In this document: positions 1 through 7,888 of the stretch, piece by piece
Layout: every line of letters begins with the position of its first letter
How positions within the stretch are numbered: the stretch's first letter is position 1
Origin: DATKMP01 sp035541775
GTDB lineage: Bacteria; Bacteroidota; Ignavibacteria; UBA10030
DNA length: 12,210 bases
Reading direction: 5' to 3'
Assembly: GCA_035541775.1 (NCBI GenBank)
Contig: DATKMP010000194.1
Location: forward strand, 1 to 12,210
Made by a program: the position numbers and the translations under genes
The notes under the pieces: model-generated
What the model was told of the DNA's origin: nothing
Databases searched by the model: none
What the model saw: the letters and a program-made list of their open reading frames with translations, nothing else

Positions 1-946
1 TCGCGGCGACCAACGCTACTTGCATTTTACTCTTTAGGACTTTGACGAACACGCTCCGTCGGTTGTTCTTTAAAGTCATTTCGCCGGGCAACGAAGAAAG
101 ATCCACCGTATATTTCTGAATGCCCACCTGTTCGGGAATACAGGAAAGCGTGACGGCATATTCCCGCGATCCGGATTCCAACGGCAGCATTTGCCGATCT
201 TCTTCTTTCCCGTTATGATGAAGAGTTACTTGAACCTGTTCGCCGTTGAAGCCCGCACTGTGCACCATCACGTTCACCGGCAAACGATTACCTGCGTATG
301 TCAATTCATTTGTCAGCACTTTCCGGATGAGGATGTCTTTTTGCTCGCTCGTATCGCCGATGCCGACGGTAAATACGGGAACGCCCAAATCTTCCGCATC
401 GTAGATCGGATCGGAACCGGCCGTTGAATTTCCGTCGGTGATAAGAATGGCAGCTTGCAAATTTCCCGCGATAAACACTTTCTTCGTCCATTTCAATGCT
501 TGTGAAATATCGGTTTCAGCGCCGTTCAAGAAAATTGAATCTGCCGCCAAGGTCCTGATCGATTTGGTCTTTGCGTCAAATAAAAAAAAGGAAACATCGC
601 CTTCCTTCTTCAACTTATTCCAAACATCCGAAGAAATCACAGAACGAAGTACTGCGGCACGATCGTTTGTGCGTTCTTTTATCGACATACTTTGCGAATC
701 ATCGATCAACACGGCAACAGCCGGTTGTTCTTTCGTGTGATGTATGATCGAAAAAAGCGGTTCACCGAGCAAAAAAAACAGAAGGGATAATCCCACACCA
801 CGAAGCGCTATCAGGACAAAACGTTTCGCTTGCCCCACCGGCGGAATGGTGATACGATATGAAAACCATGAAAGCGCAAATGCTGCGGCAGCAATTATCA
901 GAAGAAGAAGAACATCCCATGAAGACGAAAGATGCAATGTCGGCAT
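1..946 (-). CDS. vWA-domain membrane protein (C-terminal part beyond window)
   Basis: The frame is open from an ATG at 946 to the left window edge, so about 315 N-terminal residues are visible. Two hydrophobic segments lie at residues about 12-28 and 43-61. A von Willebrand A domain begins near residue 76 with the metal-binding (MIDAS) motif D82-x-S84-x-S86; a second conserved element is T170-D171-G172, followed by a VFTVGIG strand. After it comes a beta-rich segment (about 200-300) that looks Ig-like. The start is fixed by an in-frame TGA two codons upstream and by AAGGA six bases before the ATG, which overlaps the protease stop codon. Related Bacteroidota proteins run to roughly 700 residues, often with a glutamine-amidotransferase-like end; that part is not visible. 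vWA proteins commonly pair with MoxR ATPases, and one is encoded two genes upstream. The exact function is unknown. Confidence 0.88.
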   Translation of the reverse strand, partial: MPTLHLSSSWDVLLLLIIAAAAFALSWFSYRITIPPVGQAKRFVLIALRGVGLSLLFFLLGEPLFSIIHHTKEQPAVAVLIDDSQSMSIKERTNDRAAVLRSVISSDVWNKLKKEGDVSFFLFDAKTKSIRTLAADSIFLNGAETDISQALKWTKKVFIAGNLQAAILITDGNSTAGSDPIYDAEDLGVPVFTVGIGDTSEQKDILIRKVLTNELTYAGNRLPVNVMVHSAGFNGEQVQVTLHHNGKEEDRQMLPLESGSREYAVTLSCIPEQVGIQKYTVDLSSLPGEMTLKNNRRSVFVKVLKSKMQVALVAA

Positions 947-952
947 TGCTCA

Positions 953-957
953 TCCTT
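953..957 (-). promoter_or_regulatory. Ribosome binding site of vWA gene
   Basis: AAGGA on the minus strand lies six bases before the ATG at 946 and overlaps the TAA stop (958-956) of the protease gene. This suggests translational coupling and decides the start codon. Confidence 0.7.
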
Positions 958-2773
958 ATTTGAGAAACAACATTTTGCGCGTGGCAACATAATTGCCGGA
1001 TTTGACACGATAGAAATAAACGCCGCTTGCCACAATGCGCCCGCGATCGCTGGTTCCATTCCATGGCGCAACGATGTCAGTTCTCACTGCATAGCCGGAA
1101 AAAATATTCTTAATATGTTGTCCCAGAATATTATACACATCGATCGTTACATTGCCGGCATTCGGCATATCGAATTTGATGATGGTACTGTTGTTAAACG
1201 GATTGGGATAATTAGCGTACAGCTTATATGCTGTCGGCGTCGTTTTTTCAATCGGACCGTAATATTGAACCGCGCTGAGTGCATCAAGGACGCCATAACC
1301 GTAATAGTTATTGGGGTACGTTTCTGTTTGCGCGGTGCTATCGTTATAATGCACTGCTGTGTTGAAAATTGCCGAGCGTACTTTTTGTGCATTCCATGTC
1401 GGGTGTGCTGAAAGGATACATGCCGCTGCTCCGGCCACAAGCGGCGTAGAACAAGATGTGCCGCTGACACTTATGTAGGAAGAAGTATCGGAAGCCCAAA
1501 AGACATCGAGTCCTTGCGCAACAACATCGGGTTTAATTCTTCCATCAGCTGTCGGGCCACATCCGCTAAAATATGTTAATGTAAAATTGGATGACGTTGC
1601 ACCAACAGCAAGAATACTGTCTGCATCGGCAGGAGACCATAAGGTCGTATCTTCATGAACAACTGCCGTTCCTTTGCCGGTTTGAGAACCTTCATTTCCC
1701 ATTGCCGTGACGACCAGCACGCCTTTGCGCGCAGCAATAATTGCCGCTTGTGCAACCTTCGTTGTGCGCCCATCCAAATTTTGCCATGTGTAGCTTCCAA
1801 TACCATTGGAAAGTGTATCGGAAAATTCTTTATAGGCAAGCGACGAGGAGGTCACGTCAACGCCAAGGCGTTCCATCCATTCTAATGCAGCAACATACGT
1901 GTCTTCCTCACTGTGAAAATCGTAATCGTTGCCGCTGCTGTCCATTTCTGTCTTTGCCAGAATGAACGATGCGCCGTACGCCGCCCCGATCATATTTCCA
2001 GGATCGTATCCGCCGATAGCAGAAAGCGTTCCTTCGCCATGATTTCCCTGCGAGGGTGCCGTGGTCTTTTCCCATGATTGTTGTGTCACATCATCGATAT
2101 TGTGAATGAAATCATGGGTTGCAAGAACATCGATAGTTTTTAGTGCGGGATGTGTACGGTAATTGTTGAAACCATCATCCAGCATCCCGATCAAAACTCC
2201 GCCGCCAATAACACCGAGCGCGTGCAAATCGGTTACTTTAATGTTCGCTAACTGCGTTTCCGAATATCCGTAATCTGACGGCACTAAAGATTTTTTTCGG
2301 AACGATGATGTGGTTGATGCCTTTGAAAATGACGATACTGCCTGCATCGTATGGGCAGAAACATTCGCTTGCCGTACAAGTTTTTTTACAGGAATAATGT
2401 TTGCGTGCATCGCCGCGGAAAGCATTTGCACTTGCTCCGGTGTTGCTTCCACAGAAATAGCATTCAACCAGCGAGAAGCGAACCGAATAACGACGCCGCA
2501 GCTTTCCGCCTGTGCGATTGCTTCCGGTGAAACCGGATAATCATACAAATCGATTAATGGAGCAGACAAAAACGATTTTGATCTTCGCTGTATGGCGCGT
2601 TCGCTAATGCCGAGAGATTGAGGCGAAACAGAAGAAGGAACTTTTTTGTCTGGTAGCATAATCCAGTAATGGGATGTTAATCCCTGCGCAACGACAAACG
2701 GTACCATACATGTTGTGAGGATAACAAAACAGAAAGCACAGAATAAGATGTTTCCCCAAACAGCATGCTTCAC
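956..2773 (-). CDS. Secreted subtilisin-like (S8) serine protease with T9SS sorting domain
   Basis: A protein of 605 residues. An N-terminal hydrophobic signal peptide (about 7-29) is followed by an I9-like prodomain region (about 35-135) containing the LGISERAIQRR and SRWLNAISVE segments typical of Bacteroidota subtilases. The S8 domain spans about 170-505, with a catalytic triad of D199 (in LDDGF), H245 (in GNHGEGT) and S440 (in SGTSCSTP); N360 in AMGNEG is the likely oxyanion-hole residue. Residues 515-605 form a T9SS type A C-terminal sorting domain (NYPNPFNNST, then GVYFYRVKSG and a basic end), so export through the outer membrane is expected. The start is GTG, overlapping the MoxR stop in a GTGA quadruplet, with CAGGA about nine bases upstream. 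The next in-frame ATG is codon 23, inside the signal peptide. Its substrate is unknown. Confidence 0.95.
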   Translation of the reverse strand: MKHAVWGNILFCAFCFVILTTCMVPFVVAQGLTSHYWIMLPDKKVPSSVSPQSLGISERAIQRRSKSFLSAPLIDLYDYPVSPEAIAQAESCGVVIRFASRWLNAISVEATPEQVQMLSAAMHANIIPVKKLVRQANVSAHTMQAVSSFSKASTTSSFRKKSLVPSDYGYSETQLANIKVTDLHALGVIGGGVLIGMLDDGFNNYRTHPALKTIDVLATHDFIHNIDDVTQQSWEKTTAPSQGNHGEGTLSAIGGYDPGNMIGAAYGASFILAKTEMDSSGNDYDFHSEEDTYVAALEWMERLGVDVTSSSLAYKEFSDTLSNGIGSYTWQNLDGRTTKVAQAAIIAARKGVLVVTAMGNEGSQTGKGTAVVHEDTTLWSPADADSILAVGATSSNFTLTYFSGCGPTADGRIKPDVVAQGLDVFWASDTSSYISVSGTSCSTPLVAGAAACILSAHPTWNAQKVRSAIFNTAVHYNDSTAQTETYPNNYYGYGVLDALSAVQYYGPIEKTTPTAYKLYANYPNPFNNSTIIKFDMPNAGNVTIDVYNILGQHIKNIFSGYAVRTDIVAPWNGTSDRGRIVASGVYFYRVKSGNYVATRKMLFLK

Positions 2774-3774
2774 AAAGGAAAATCCTGCAAAAGTTTTTCA
2801 ACAATATTTTTGGATGTCGCACCTTCTGCTTCTGCATTAAAACTGGTCACCAAGCGATGACGCAATACCGGAACGGCAAGCGCCTGCACATCGTCGATGG
2901 TCGGCGTGAATCGTCCTTGCAACACAGCGCGCGCTTTTGCGCCAAGAATAAGATATTGCGATGCACGCGGACCGACGCCCCAGCGTACCCAATGTTTGAT
3001 GTACGACGGGGCTAACGAAGAAGCTGGGCGCGTTTTATTAGCAAGTTGAACTGCATATTCGACGACATTGTCGGCAACCGGCACGCGGCGAACAAGATTC
3101 TGAAAATCAATAATTTCTTTTGCCTTCAAGACACAGGTTATTTTTGCATCATACAAACTCGTTGTGGATTTTACGATCCGCACTTCTTCATCAAACGTTG
3201 GATAATCTAACCACAGATTGAGCATGAACCTGTCAAGCTGTGCTTCCGGCAACGGATAGGTTCCTTCTTGTTCGATGGGATTTTGTGTAGCAAGGACAAA
3301 AAACGGTTCATCCAAAACATACGTGTGTCCTGCTGCCGTGACGTGGTGTTCCTGCATCGCTTCCAATAATGCCGCCTGTGTTTTCGGAGGCGTACGATTG
3401 ATTTCATCTGCCAGCACTATATTGGCAAATACCGGACCGTGGACAAACCGAAATGATTTTGCTTTGGTCGTGGTATTTTCTTCGATGATCTCTGTACCGG
3501 TAATATCGCTCGGCATCAGATCCGGTGTGAACTGAATGCGGTTGAATTTTAGATCGAGTGCTTGCGCAAGCGTTTTGATGAGCAGTGTCTTTGCCAAACC
3601 CGGCACACCGATCAACAAACCATGGCCGCGCGATAATAGCGTGATCACCAACTGTTCAACGATGGATTCTTGACCGACAATCACTTTGCCGATTTCAGTA
3701 CGGAGTTCGCTATACGCAACAGCAAGCTGCTGCACACGTTCAACGTCGTTTTCCGATTTTAGTTTCTTTTTCAC
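2770..3774 (-). CDS. MoxR-family AAA+ ATPase
   Basis: A protein of 334 residues, the usual length for MoxR ATPases. Walker A is G56-VPGLA-K62-T63. Walker B is LADEINR (D123, E124), followed by the family-typical TPPKTQAALLEAMQE. Sensor 1 is in ATQNPIEQEGTYPLPEAQ (N165), with LDRF after it, and a sensor 2 type GVGPRAS (R270) lies in the lid domain. The family is cytoplasmic and chaperone-like, coupling ATP hydrolysis to maturation or metal loading of partner proteins, usually vWA-domain proteins. The start is GTG at 3774, 14 bases after the SurA-like stop, with only a weak purine-rich stretch upstream. The next in-frame ATG is codon 87, beyond Walker A, so GTG is the plausible start. It overlaps the protease gene by four bases. 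The common DUF58 partner gene is not adjacent here. Confidence 0.96.
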   Translation of the reverse strand: MKKKLKSENDVERVQQLAVAYSELRTEIGKVIVGQESIVEQLVITLLSRGHGLLIGVPGLAKTLLIKTLAQALDLKFNRIQFTPDLMPSDITGTEIIEENTTTKAKSFRFVHGPVFANIVLADEINRTPPKTQAALLEAMQEHHVTAAGHTYVLDEPFFVLATQNPIEQEGTYPLPEAQLDRFMLNLWLDYPTFDEEVRIVKSTTSLYDAKITCVLKAKEIIDFQNLVRRVPVADNVVEYAVQLANKTRPASSLAPSYIKHWVRWGVGPRASQYLILGAKARAVLQGRFTPTIDDVQALAVPVLRHRLVTSFNAEAEGATSKNIVEKLLQDFPL

Positions 3775-3788
3775 GGCTTGGTTCTTTT

Positions 3789-5060
3789 CTATAAACGAAT
3801 ATCGACATAAATCGATTTTTTAAGTTCCTCAATCCATTCGGCGTTGCTTTTGTTTTTCTTCATATAGAGCGCCAATTGTTCCAATCGATGAAAATCGCCA
3901 TCCAGTGTCATCGTATGCGGTGCCATGCGTTTTCTCACCCAAATAATATGATAGCCGTACGAACTGCCGACAACTGTTCGTATCGGTTCACTAATCTCTC
4001 CCTCTTTTAAACTCTTTACCTGAGTTGCAAAATCTGCTTGAAGTTGATCCGCCGTCAATTCGCCCAGATCGCCGCCGATAGATTTTGTATCTTCATCTTC
4101 GGAATATTTGCTTGCTAATGTTGCAAATGATTCTCCCTTAAGCGCGCGTTCGCGTAACGCACGAAGCTGCTGCACAGCGGTTGAATCGCTCGCCGGGCCT
4201 TTCTCGATTCGCAAAAGAATATGGCGCGCGTGCACGGATTCGCCGCGCCGTTCCAGCAATTGGATAATATGAAACCCGAACTGCGTCTTCACAATATCGG
4301 AAATATCGCCGTCCTTTAACCGGAAAACAGTTTCTTCAAAATCGTGAACGAACACGCCTCGTTTTTCCCAGCCGAGATCGCCGCCCGTTGCAGCAGAGCC
4401 CGGGTCGGCAGAATAGCGCTTTGCAAACGTCGAAAAATCCGCTCCCGTGCGCAAACTATCCAAGAGTGTTTGTGCAAACTGTCGCGTCTTTGCTTCAAGC
4501 GAAGAATCCGGTTTGGGGACGATATAAATGTGACTCAATTCAAAATCTTCAGGAACTGGCGGCAAACTGTCTTTGTACGCTTTATAAAAATCCTCAACTT
4601 CGCGTTTCGTTACCGAGAGCGTTGCTTCTCGCTGCTGCCGGACACGATCGACCAACAATTGGTTTTTAATATCGCTCCGAATTTCCCGCTTGATGATGTT
4701 GACAGGCTTTCCATACATCTGCTCGACGCGCTGCTCCGATCCGACCTGCCGAACGAATGCTGCAACACGCTGCTCTACCGCCCTATTCACTTCTTCATCG
4801 GTTACTTGCACGCTATCGATAGCGGCTTGAGCCAGAATTAATTTTTCCGTTATTAATCCATCCAAAATTTGCTTGCGTAAAGCGGCATTCGTCGGATCGG
4901 TATGGTTTTGCATCGCTGCGTACATTGCGCGGTCGTGTAATTCAGACTCGGTGATAATTTCTTTATCGACCACCGCCACAATTCGGTCCACCACTGTTTG
5001 CGATAAAGCAACAGATTGTATGAAATGCCAAACCAACATCCATCGAATTATTTGTTTCAC
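3789..5060 (-). CDS. surA: SurA-like periplasmic peptidyl-prolyl isomerase/chaperone
   Basis: Read from GTG at 5060 the protein has 423 residues, close to the size of E. coli SurA. Order: signal peptide about 1-21 (KQIIRWMLVW onwards), SurA N-terminal chaperone domain about 22-170, parvulin domain 1 about 173-272 (SHIYIV, TGGDLGWEKRG, QFGFHIIQL), parvulin domain 2 about 276-378 (ARHILLR, IGGDLGEL, YGYHIIWV), and a C-terminal helix region. Both parvulin domains keep the His and GG-DLG and G-[FY]-H-I-I signatures, so both could be active. The role is presumably folding of outer-membrane or exported proteins in the periplasm. An ATG in the same frame at 5213 would give 51 more residues but would overlap the upstream gene by about 149 bases and bury the signal peptide. 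AGGAG nine bases before the GTG supports the shorter form. It starts four bases after the preceding stop codon. Confidence 0.92.
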   Translation of the reverse strand: MKQIIRWMLVWHFIQSVALSQTVVDRIVAVVDKEIITESELHDRAMYAAMQNHTDPTNAALRKQILDGLITEKLILAQAAIDSVQVTDEEVNRAVEQRVAAFVRQVGSEQRVEQMYGKPVNIIKREIRSDIKNQLLVDRVRQQREATLSVTKREVEDFYKAYKDSLPPVPEDFELSHIYIVPKPDSSLEAKTRQFAQTLLDSLRTGADFSTFAKRYSADPGSAATGGDLGWEKRGVFVHDFEETVFRLKDGDISDIVKTQFGFHIIQLLERRGESVHARHILLRIEKGPASDSTAVQQLRALRERALKGESFATLASKYSEDEDTKSIGGDLGELTADQLQADFATQVKSLKEGEISEPIRTVVGSSYGYHIIWVRKRMAPHTMTLDGDFHRLEQLALYMKKNKSNAEWIEELKKSIYVDIRL

Positions 5061-5064
5061 GATG

Positions 5065-5910
5065 TTATTCTCCTGTTTTTCCTTCGGCCGAAGTAGCTGC
5101 CGTGTTGACGAATACTTCGACGGCATGTTTGCTGCGAAGCGTTTGCACAAATCGATCAAATGCCTGCTGCCGTTTTTCGATGATGATGCGGCTTTGAATT
5201 TCTTTTTCAACATAGGGCAAGTCGGCCGTTTGCCCTTGTTTCATAAATTTCCATACCGTCAGCACATAATAACCTTGCGCGGTGCTGATGGGAAAAGACG
5301 GGTCATGGTTCGTCGCACTGGAGGCAACGCGCCATAATTCTGCAGGTACGAACGCCGCTTGTGTGTAGTATTCAGAATCGACATGGGCAACAAGGGATTT
5401 CGATTTTTCATGAAGCGCTGCATCCCACGACATACCTTTCAAAATCACGTTGCGAAATTCCGTCGCAACATCTCGGTTGGGAAATAATGCAAAGTTGACC
5501 AACGCCACATCCGCTACAAGATTGAATTCATGCTTGTGCGCTTCATAATAAGTTTGTAATTCTTGCGGCGATGCTTTTGCAATCGGCGGTGAATAGATTT
5601 CTTGTTCCAATAATGCGTTAATCGATAATTGACGGCGTACTTCATCTACTTTTTTATTCATCTCCGATGAACGATCCAATCCGCGTTCAATCGCTTCTCG
5701 ATATAATATTTCGTCGGTAAGCCAATGCTGGATATATTGTTGCACTTGCGCTTGTGATGGCTCGCGCGCAGTATCGATCCGCGCGCGAATTTCTTCTAAC
5801 GACAACGTATGGTTGTCTAATCGCGCCACCGGTGTATTGATCGATTCCGATTGACGGCAGTTGACAGCCGCCATCGCTACACCGAGCAAAAGCCATTTAC
5901 TGCACTTCAA
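5065..5910 (-). CDS. Degenerate parvulin-like periplasmic foldase (SurA/PrsA type)
   Basis: A protein of 281 residues. The N-terminus has a short hydrophobic stretch (6-16) ending at C18; the AVNC context is a poor lipobox, so this could be a lipoprotein or simply a secreted protein. Residues about 25-125 resemble a SurA/PrsA N-terminal chaperone arm (VARLDNHTLSLEEIRARI, then helical WLTDEILYREAIERGLD). Residues about 130-225 sit where a parvulin domain would be, but the GG-DLG loop and the G-F-H-I motif are missing (AQGYYVLTVW stands in their place). A chaperone without isomerase activity is therefore likely. The start is TTG at 5910, inside the last codons of the upstream gene (14-base overlap), with AAGGA seven bases before it. 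The next gene follows after four bases. Confidence 0.83.
   Translation of the reverse strand: MKCSKWLLLGVAMAAVNCRQSESINTPVARLDNHTLSLEEIRARIDTAREPSQAQVQQYIQHWLTDEILYREAIERGLDRSSEMNKKVDEVRRQLSINALLEQEIYSPPIAKASPQELQTYYEAHKHEFNLVADVALVNFALFPNRDVATEFRNVILKGMSWDAALHEKSKSLVAHVDSEYYTQAAFVPAELWRVASSATNHDPSFPISTAQGYYVLTVWKFMKQGQTADLPYVEKEIQSRIIIEKRQQAFDRFVQTLRSKHAVEVFVNTAATSAEGKTGE
5070..5074 (-). promoter_or_regulatory. Ribosome binding site selecting the GTG start of the SurA-like gene
   Basis: AGGAG on the minus strand, nine bases before GTG at 5060, inside the last codons of the upstream gene. It decides the GTG start over the longer ATG alternative. Confidence 0.7.
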
Positions 5911-7888
5911 TCTTCTTTCCTTTAAACGCTTCCGGCAACACTTCTGGATGCATGACCACCGGATATTGTGTTTTCAGCGATGCCAGCCATTCTTCCTCTC
6001 GTTGCTTGGAAGCTTGTTCTTGATATCCCGTCGAGACTTCCGCAGTTGCTTCATCAAATGTTTTTATCCGAGGGTTATCATATCCTAGGACTTTCAGAAT
6101 CGACCAACCCGTTTCGTATCGGAAAGGAGGTGTAATGCTATCCACTGCCATGGTGCTTGCATGCAGAGCAAGTTCATTGGCATCAAAAGTTTGCCAGCCC
6201 CATTCACCGCCTTTTTCACTGTATCCGGGCCGAACGGTTATTCGTTTTGCAACGTCAGAAAATTTTTCGCCGTATTGCAATTGCCAAGATGCAGCTTTTG
6301 CGGCACTATCGGTCGAAACATAAATTTCGGCAAAGTTGACACGTTTGGGCCAGCGATAATTTTCTTTATGCTGGTCGTAATAAATTTTCAGCACTGAATC
6401 GTTTGCCGCAATTTTTTTCCATACTTCATCTTGCTCGATGCGATACAGCAAAACGCCGTCTTGATATTCTTTCAAGAGCGATACAAGGGCCGGATAACGC
6501 TGTTCTGCATGACCGGCATATTCTGCGATAACGAGATCGTCAGAAAACTTGTGGAGCAAATTCCAGACATTCGCCGGTGTGAATTTCATATTTTGTTGGT
6601 CGGCGACAGCAGTCACTTTTTCAATAAAATTTTCTATGTTCAATTTCTTATCACCGCAGATCATCAATACGGTCGAACGATTCCCTCGAGTCAAGGTATC
6701 GCTCCAATCGGGAAACGATGGCGTTTTGTTGCTGTCCACTGTTGCGATCAACAGATGAATCGCTGCACTGTCATACTGTAACGGATATTGTTGTTTGAGC
6801 CGCTGGACAAAATTTTTGCGGTCGTACTCGTAACGAACATCTTGATACGTTTTTTTTATATCATCCAACAACATGCTGTCGGGCGGCAGGGGTTGTTTTC
6901 CTGTTATTTTGAAAATATGATAGCCATAGGCAAGCCGAACCGGTTCTACAACCGTTCCTGAATCAACATTAAACACCTTCTCGCCTATCTGTGTCGGCAT
7001 CCGATCCCGATCATAAGTCCCAATGTCGCCTCCGAGGCCCGCGCTGCGTGAATCTTGTGAATATTTTTTTGCTGCATCTTCAAACTTCATTCCATTTTTA
7101 ATTTGATGATACACGAAATAGACGGAATCATGGACATTCACGGTATCATGATGGTCATTCGCAAAACGCCAGAGTATATGGCTGAGATGTACGCTGCCAG
7201 CATTGGGTTGTCGGTCGAGGACTTTGATCACATGGTAGCCATATCGCGTGCGCACCGGTACTTTGGTGTATTCGCCAACCTTCAATCCATATGCGGCATC
7301 TTCAAATTCCGGCACCATGCGCCCTCCAGTAAAATATCCGATCTCGCCACTCGTACGACGCGATTGCAGATCCTCGGACATGTGAGCGACAACAGAATCG
7401 AACGGTTGCGTTGCAAGCGCAGCAATGGCTTCTTGCGCCCGCTTATACAGCTTCGCGGTATCTGCAGGTGTCATTTCTGGTGTCAATCGAAAAAAGATAT
7501 GGCTTGCACGAACCATTTCTTTTTTGCGCTGCAACATTAGTTTTACACCCGGCTGTATTATTTCTTGTTCAAGAATATACGATTGTGCAATAGAAGATCG
7601 ATACGACGCCAATTCGGACTGCACGGCAGAATCTTGCAGCAACCCATGGTTCTTCGCATCGAGCACTTTAAGTTTAAAACTCACCATCAGATCAAGAAAT
7701 TTTTGTCGTTCTTGAAGTGATGAATGAGCACAAGAATCCCAACCGCCGTTACTTTTCGCATACGTTGTTTCAAATTCTTGGAGTTTCACTTGTTCATTAC
7801 CTATCGTTGCAATGGTGGGGTCGGCATCGCAACCGATGAGAAGTATCGTCAAGAGGGCTGCAATCGTAATTTCTCTTACTCGCATCAT
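5897..7888 (-). CDS. Multi-domain PpiC/parvulin peptidyl-prolyl isomerase lipoprotein
   Basis: A protein of 663 residues with a clear lipoprotein signal: a hydrophobic core followed by LLIGC, with C20 as the lipidated residue. After an N-terminal chaperone-like segment (about 24-120) come parvulin domain 1 (about 125-227: ASHIFFRL, SGEIGYFTGGRMV, RYGYHVIKV) and parvulin domain 2 (about 232-332: LSHILWRF, GGDIGTYDRDRMP, AYGYHIFKI). A third parvulin-like unit (about 513-603) is degenerate: FAEIYV replaces the SHI motif and TGWSILKV replaces GYHII, though GGEWGW survives. It is probably a membrane-anchored periplasmic foldase for exported proteins. The ATG at 7888 has AAGGA nine bases upstream. 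It is the first gene of the minus-strand operon and overlaps the next gene by 14 bases. Confidence 0.93.
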   Translation of the reverse strand: MMRVREITIAALLTILLIGCDADPTIATIGNEQVKLQEFETTYAKSNGGWDSCAHSSLQERQKFLDLMVSFKLKVLDAKNHGLLQDSAVQSELASYRSSIAQSYILEQEIIQPGVKLMLQRKKEMVRASHIFFRLTPEMTPADTAKLYKRAQEAIAALATQPFDSVVAHMSEDLQSRRTSGEIGYFTGGRMVPEFEDAAYGLKVGEYTKVPVRTRYGYHVIKVLDRQPNAGSVHLSHILWRFANDHHDTVNVHDSVYFVYHQIKNGMKFEDAAKKYSQDSRSAGLGGDIGTYDRDRMPTQIGEKVFNVDSGTVVEPVRLAYGYHIFKITGKQPLPPDSMLLDDIKKTYQDVRYEYDRKNFVQRLKQQYPLQYDSAAIHLLIATVDSNKTPSFPDWSDTLTRGNRSTVLMICGDKKLNIENFIEKVTAVADQQNMKFTPANVWNLLHKFSDDLVIAEYAGHAEQRYPALVSLLKEYQDGVLLYRIEQDEVWKKIAANDSVLKIYYDQHKENYRWPKRVNFAEIYVSTDSAAKAASWQLQYGEKFSDVAKRITVRPGYSEKGGEWGWQTFDANELALHASTMAVDSITPPFRYETGWSILKVLGYDNPRIKTFDEATAEVSTGYQEQASKQREEEWLASLKTQYPVVMHPEVLPEAFKGKKIEVQ
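5918..5922 (-). promoter_or_regulatory. Ribosome binding site supporting the TTG start at 5910
   Basis: AAGGA on the minus strand seven bases before TTG. No in-frame ATG precedes the hydrophobic N-terminus, so this site decides the start. It lies within the end of the upstream coding sequence. Confidence 0.6.

Noticed and set aside
932..1411. A 159-codon plus-strand open frame
   Set aside because: It is opposite the end of the S8 protease, including its T9SS sorting domain, and the peptide has no recognisable motif.
2708..2719. Possible lipobox LTTC (residues 19-22) in the S8 protease
   Set aside because: Thr at the position before Cys is not typical of lipoboxes. The hydrophobic run continues to an ordinary cleavage context near residues 29-30, and a T9SS tail is present.
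4344..4841. A 165-codon plus-strand open frame
   Set aside because: It lies wholly opposite the SurA-like gene, whose motifs are unmistakable. The peptide is Cys/Arg-rich and shows no domain.
5061..5213. A 51-residue N-terminal extension of the SurA-like protein from an ATG at 5213
   Set aside because: It would overlap the upstream coding sequence by about 149 bases and put the signal peptide in the middle of the chain. The GTG at 5060 has a good ribosome binding site.
6123..6323. A near-perfect Shine-Dalgarno (AAAGGAGGTG) four bases after which an ATG opens a 62-codon plus-strand frame
   Set aside because: It is antisense to the conserved third parvulin unit of the lipoprotein gene, where the site simply encodes Thr-Pro-Pro-Phe. 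The predicted peptide has no recognisable features.
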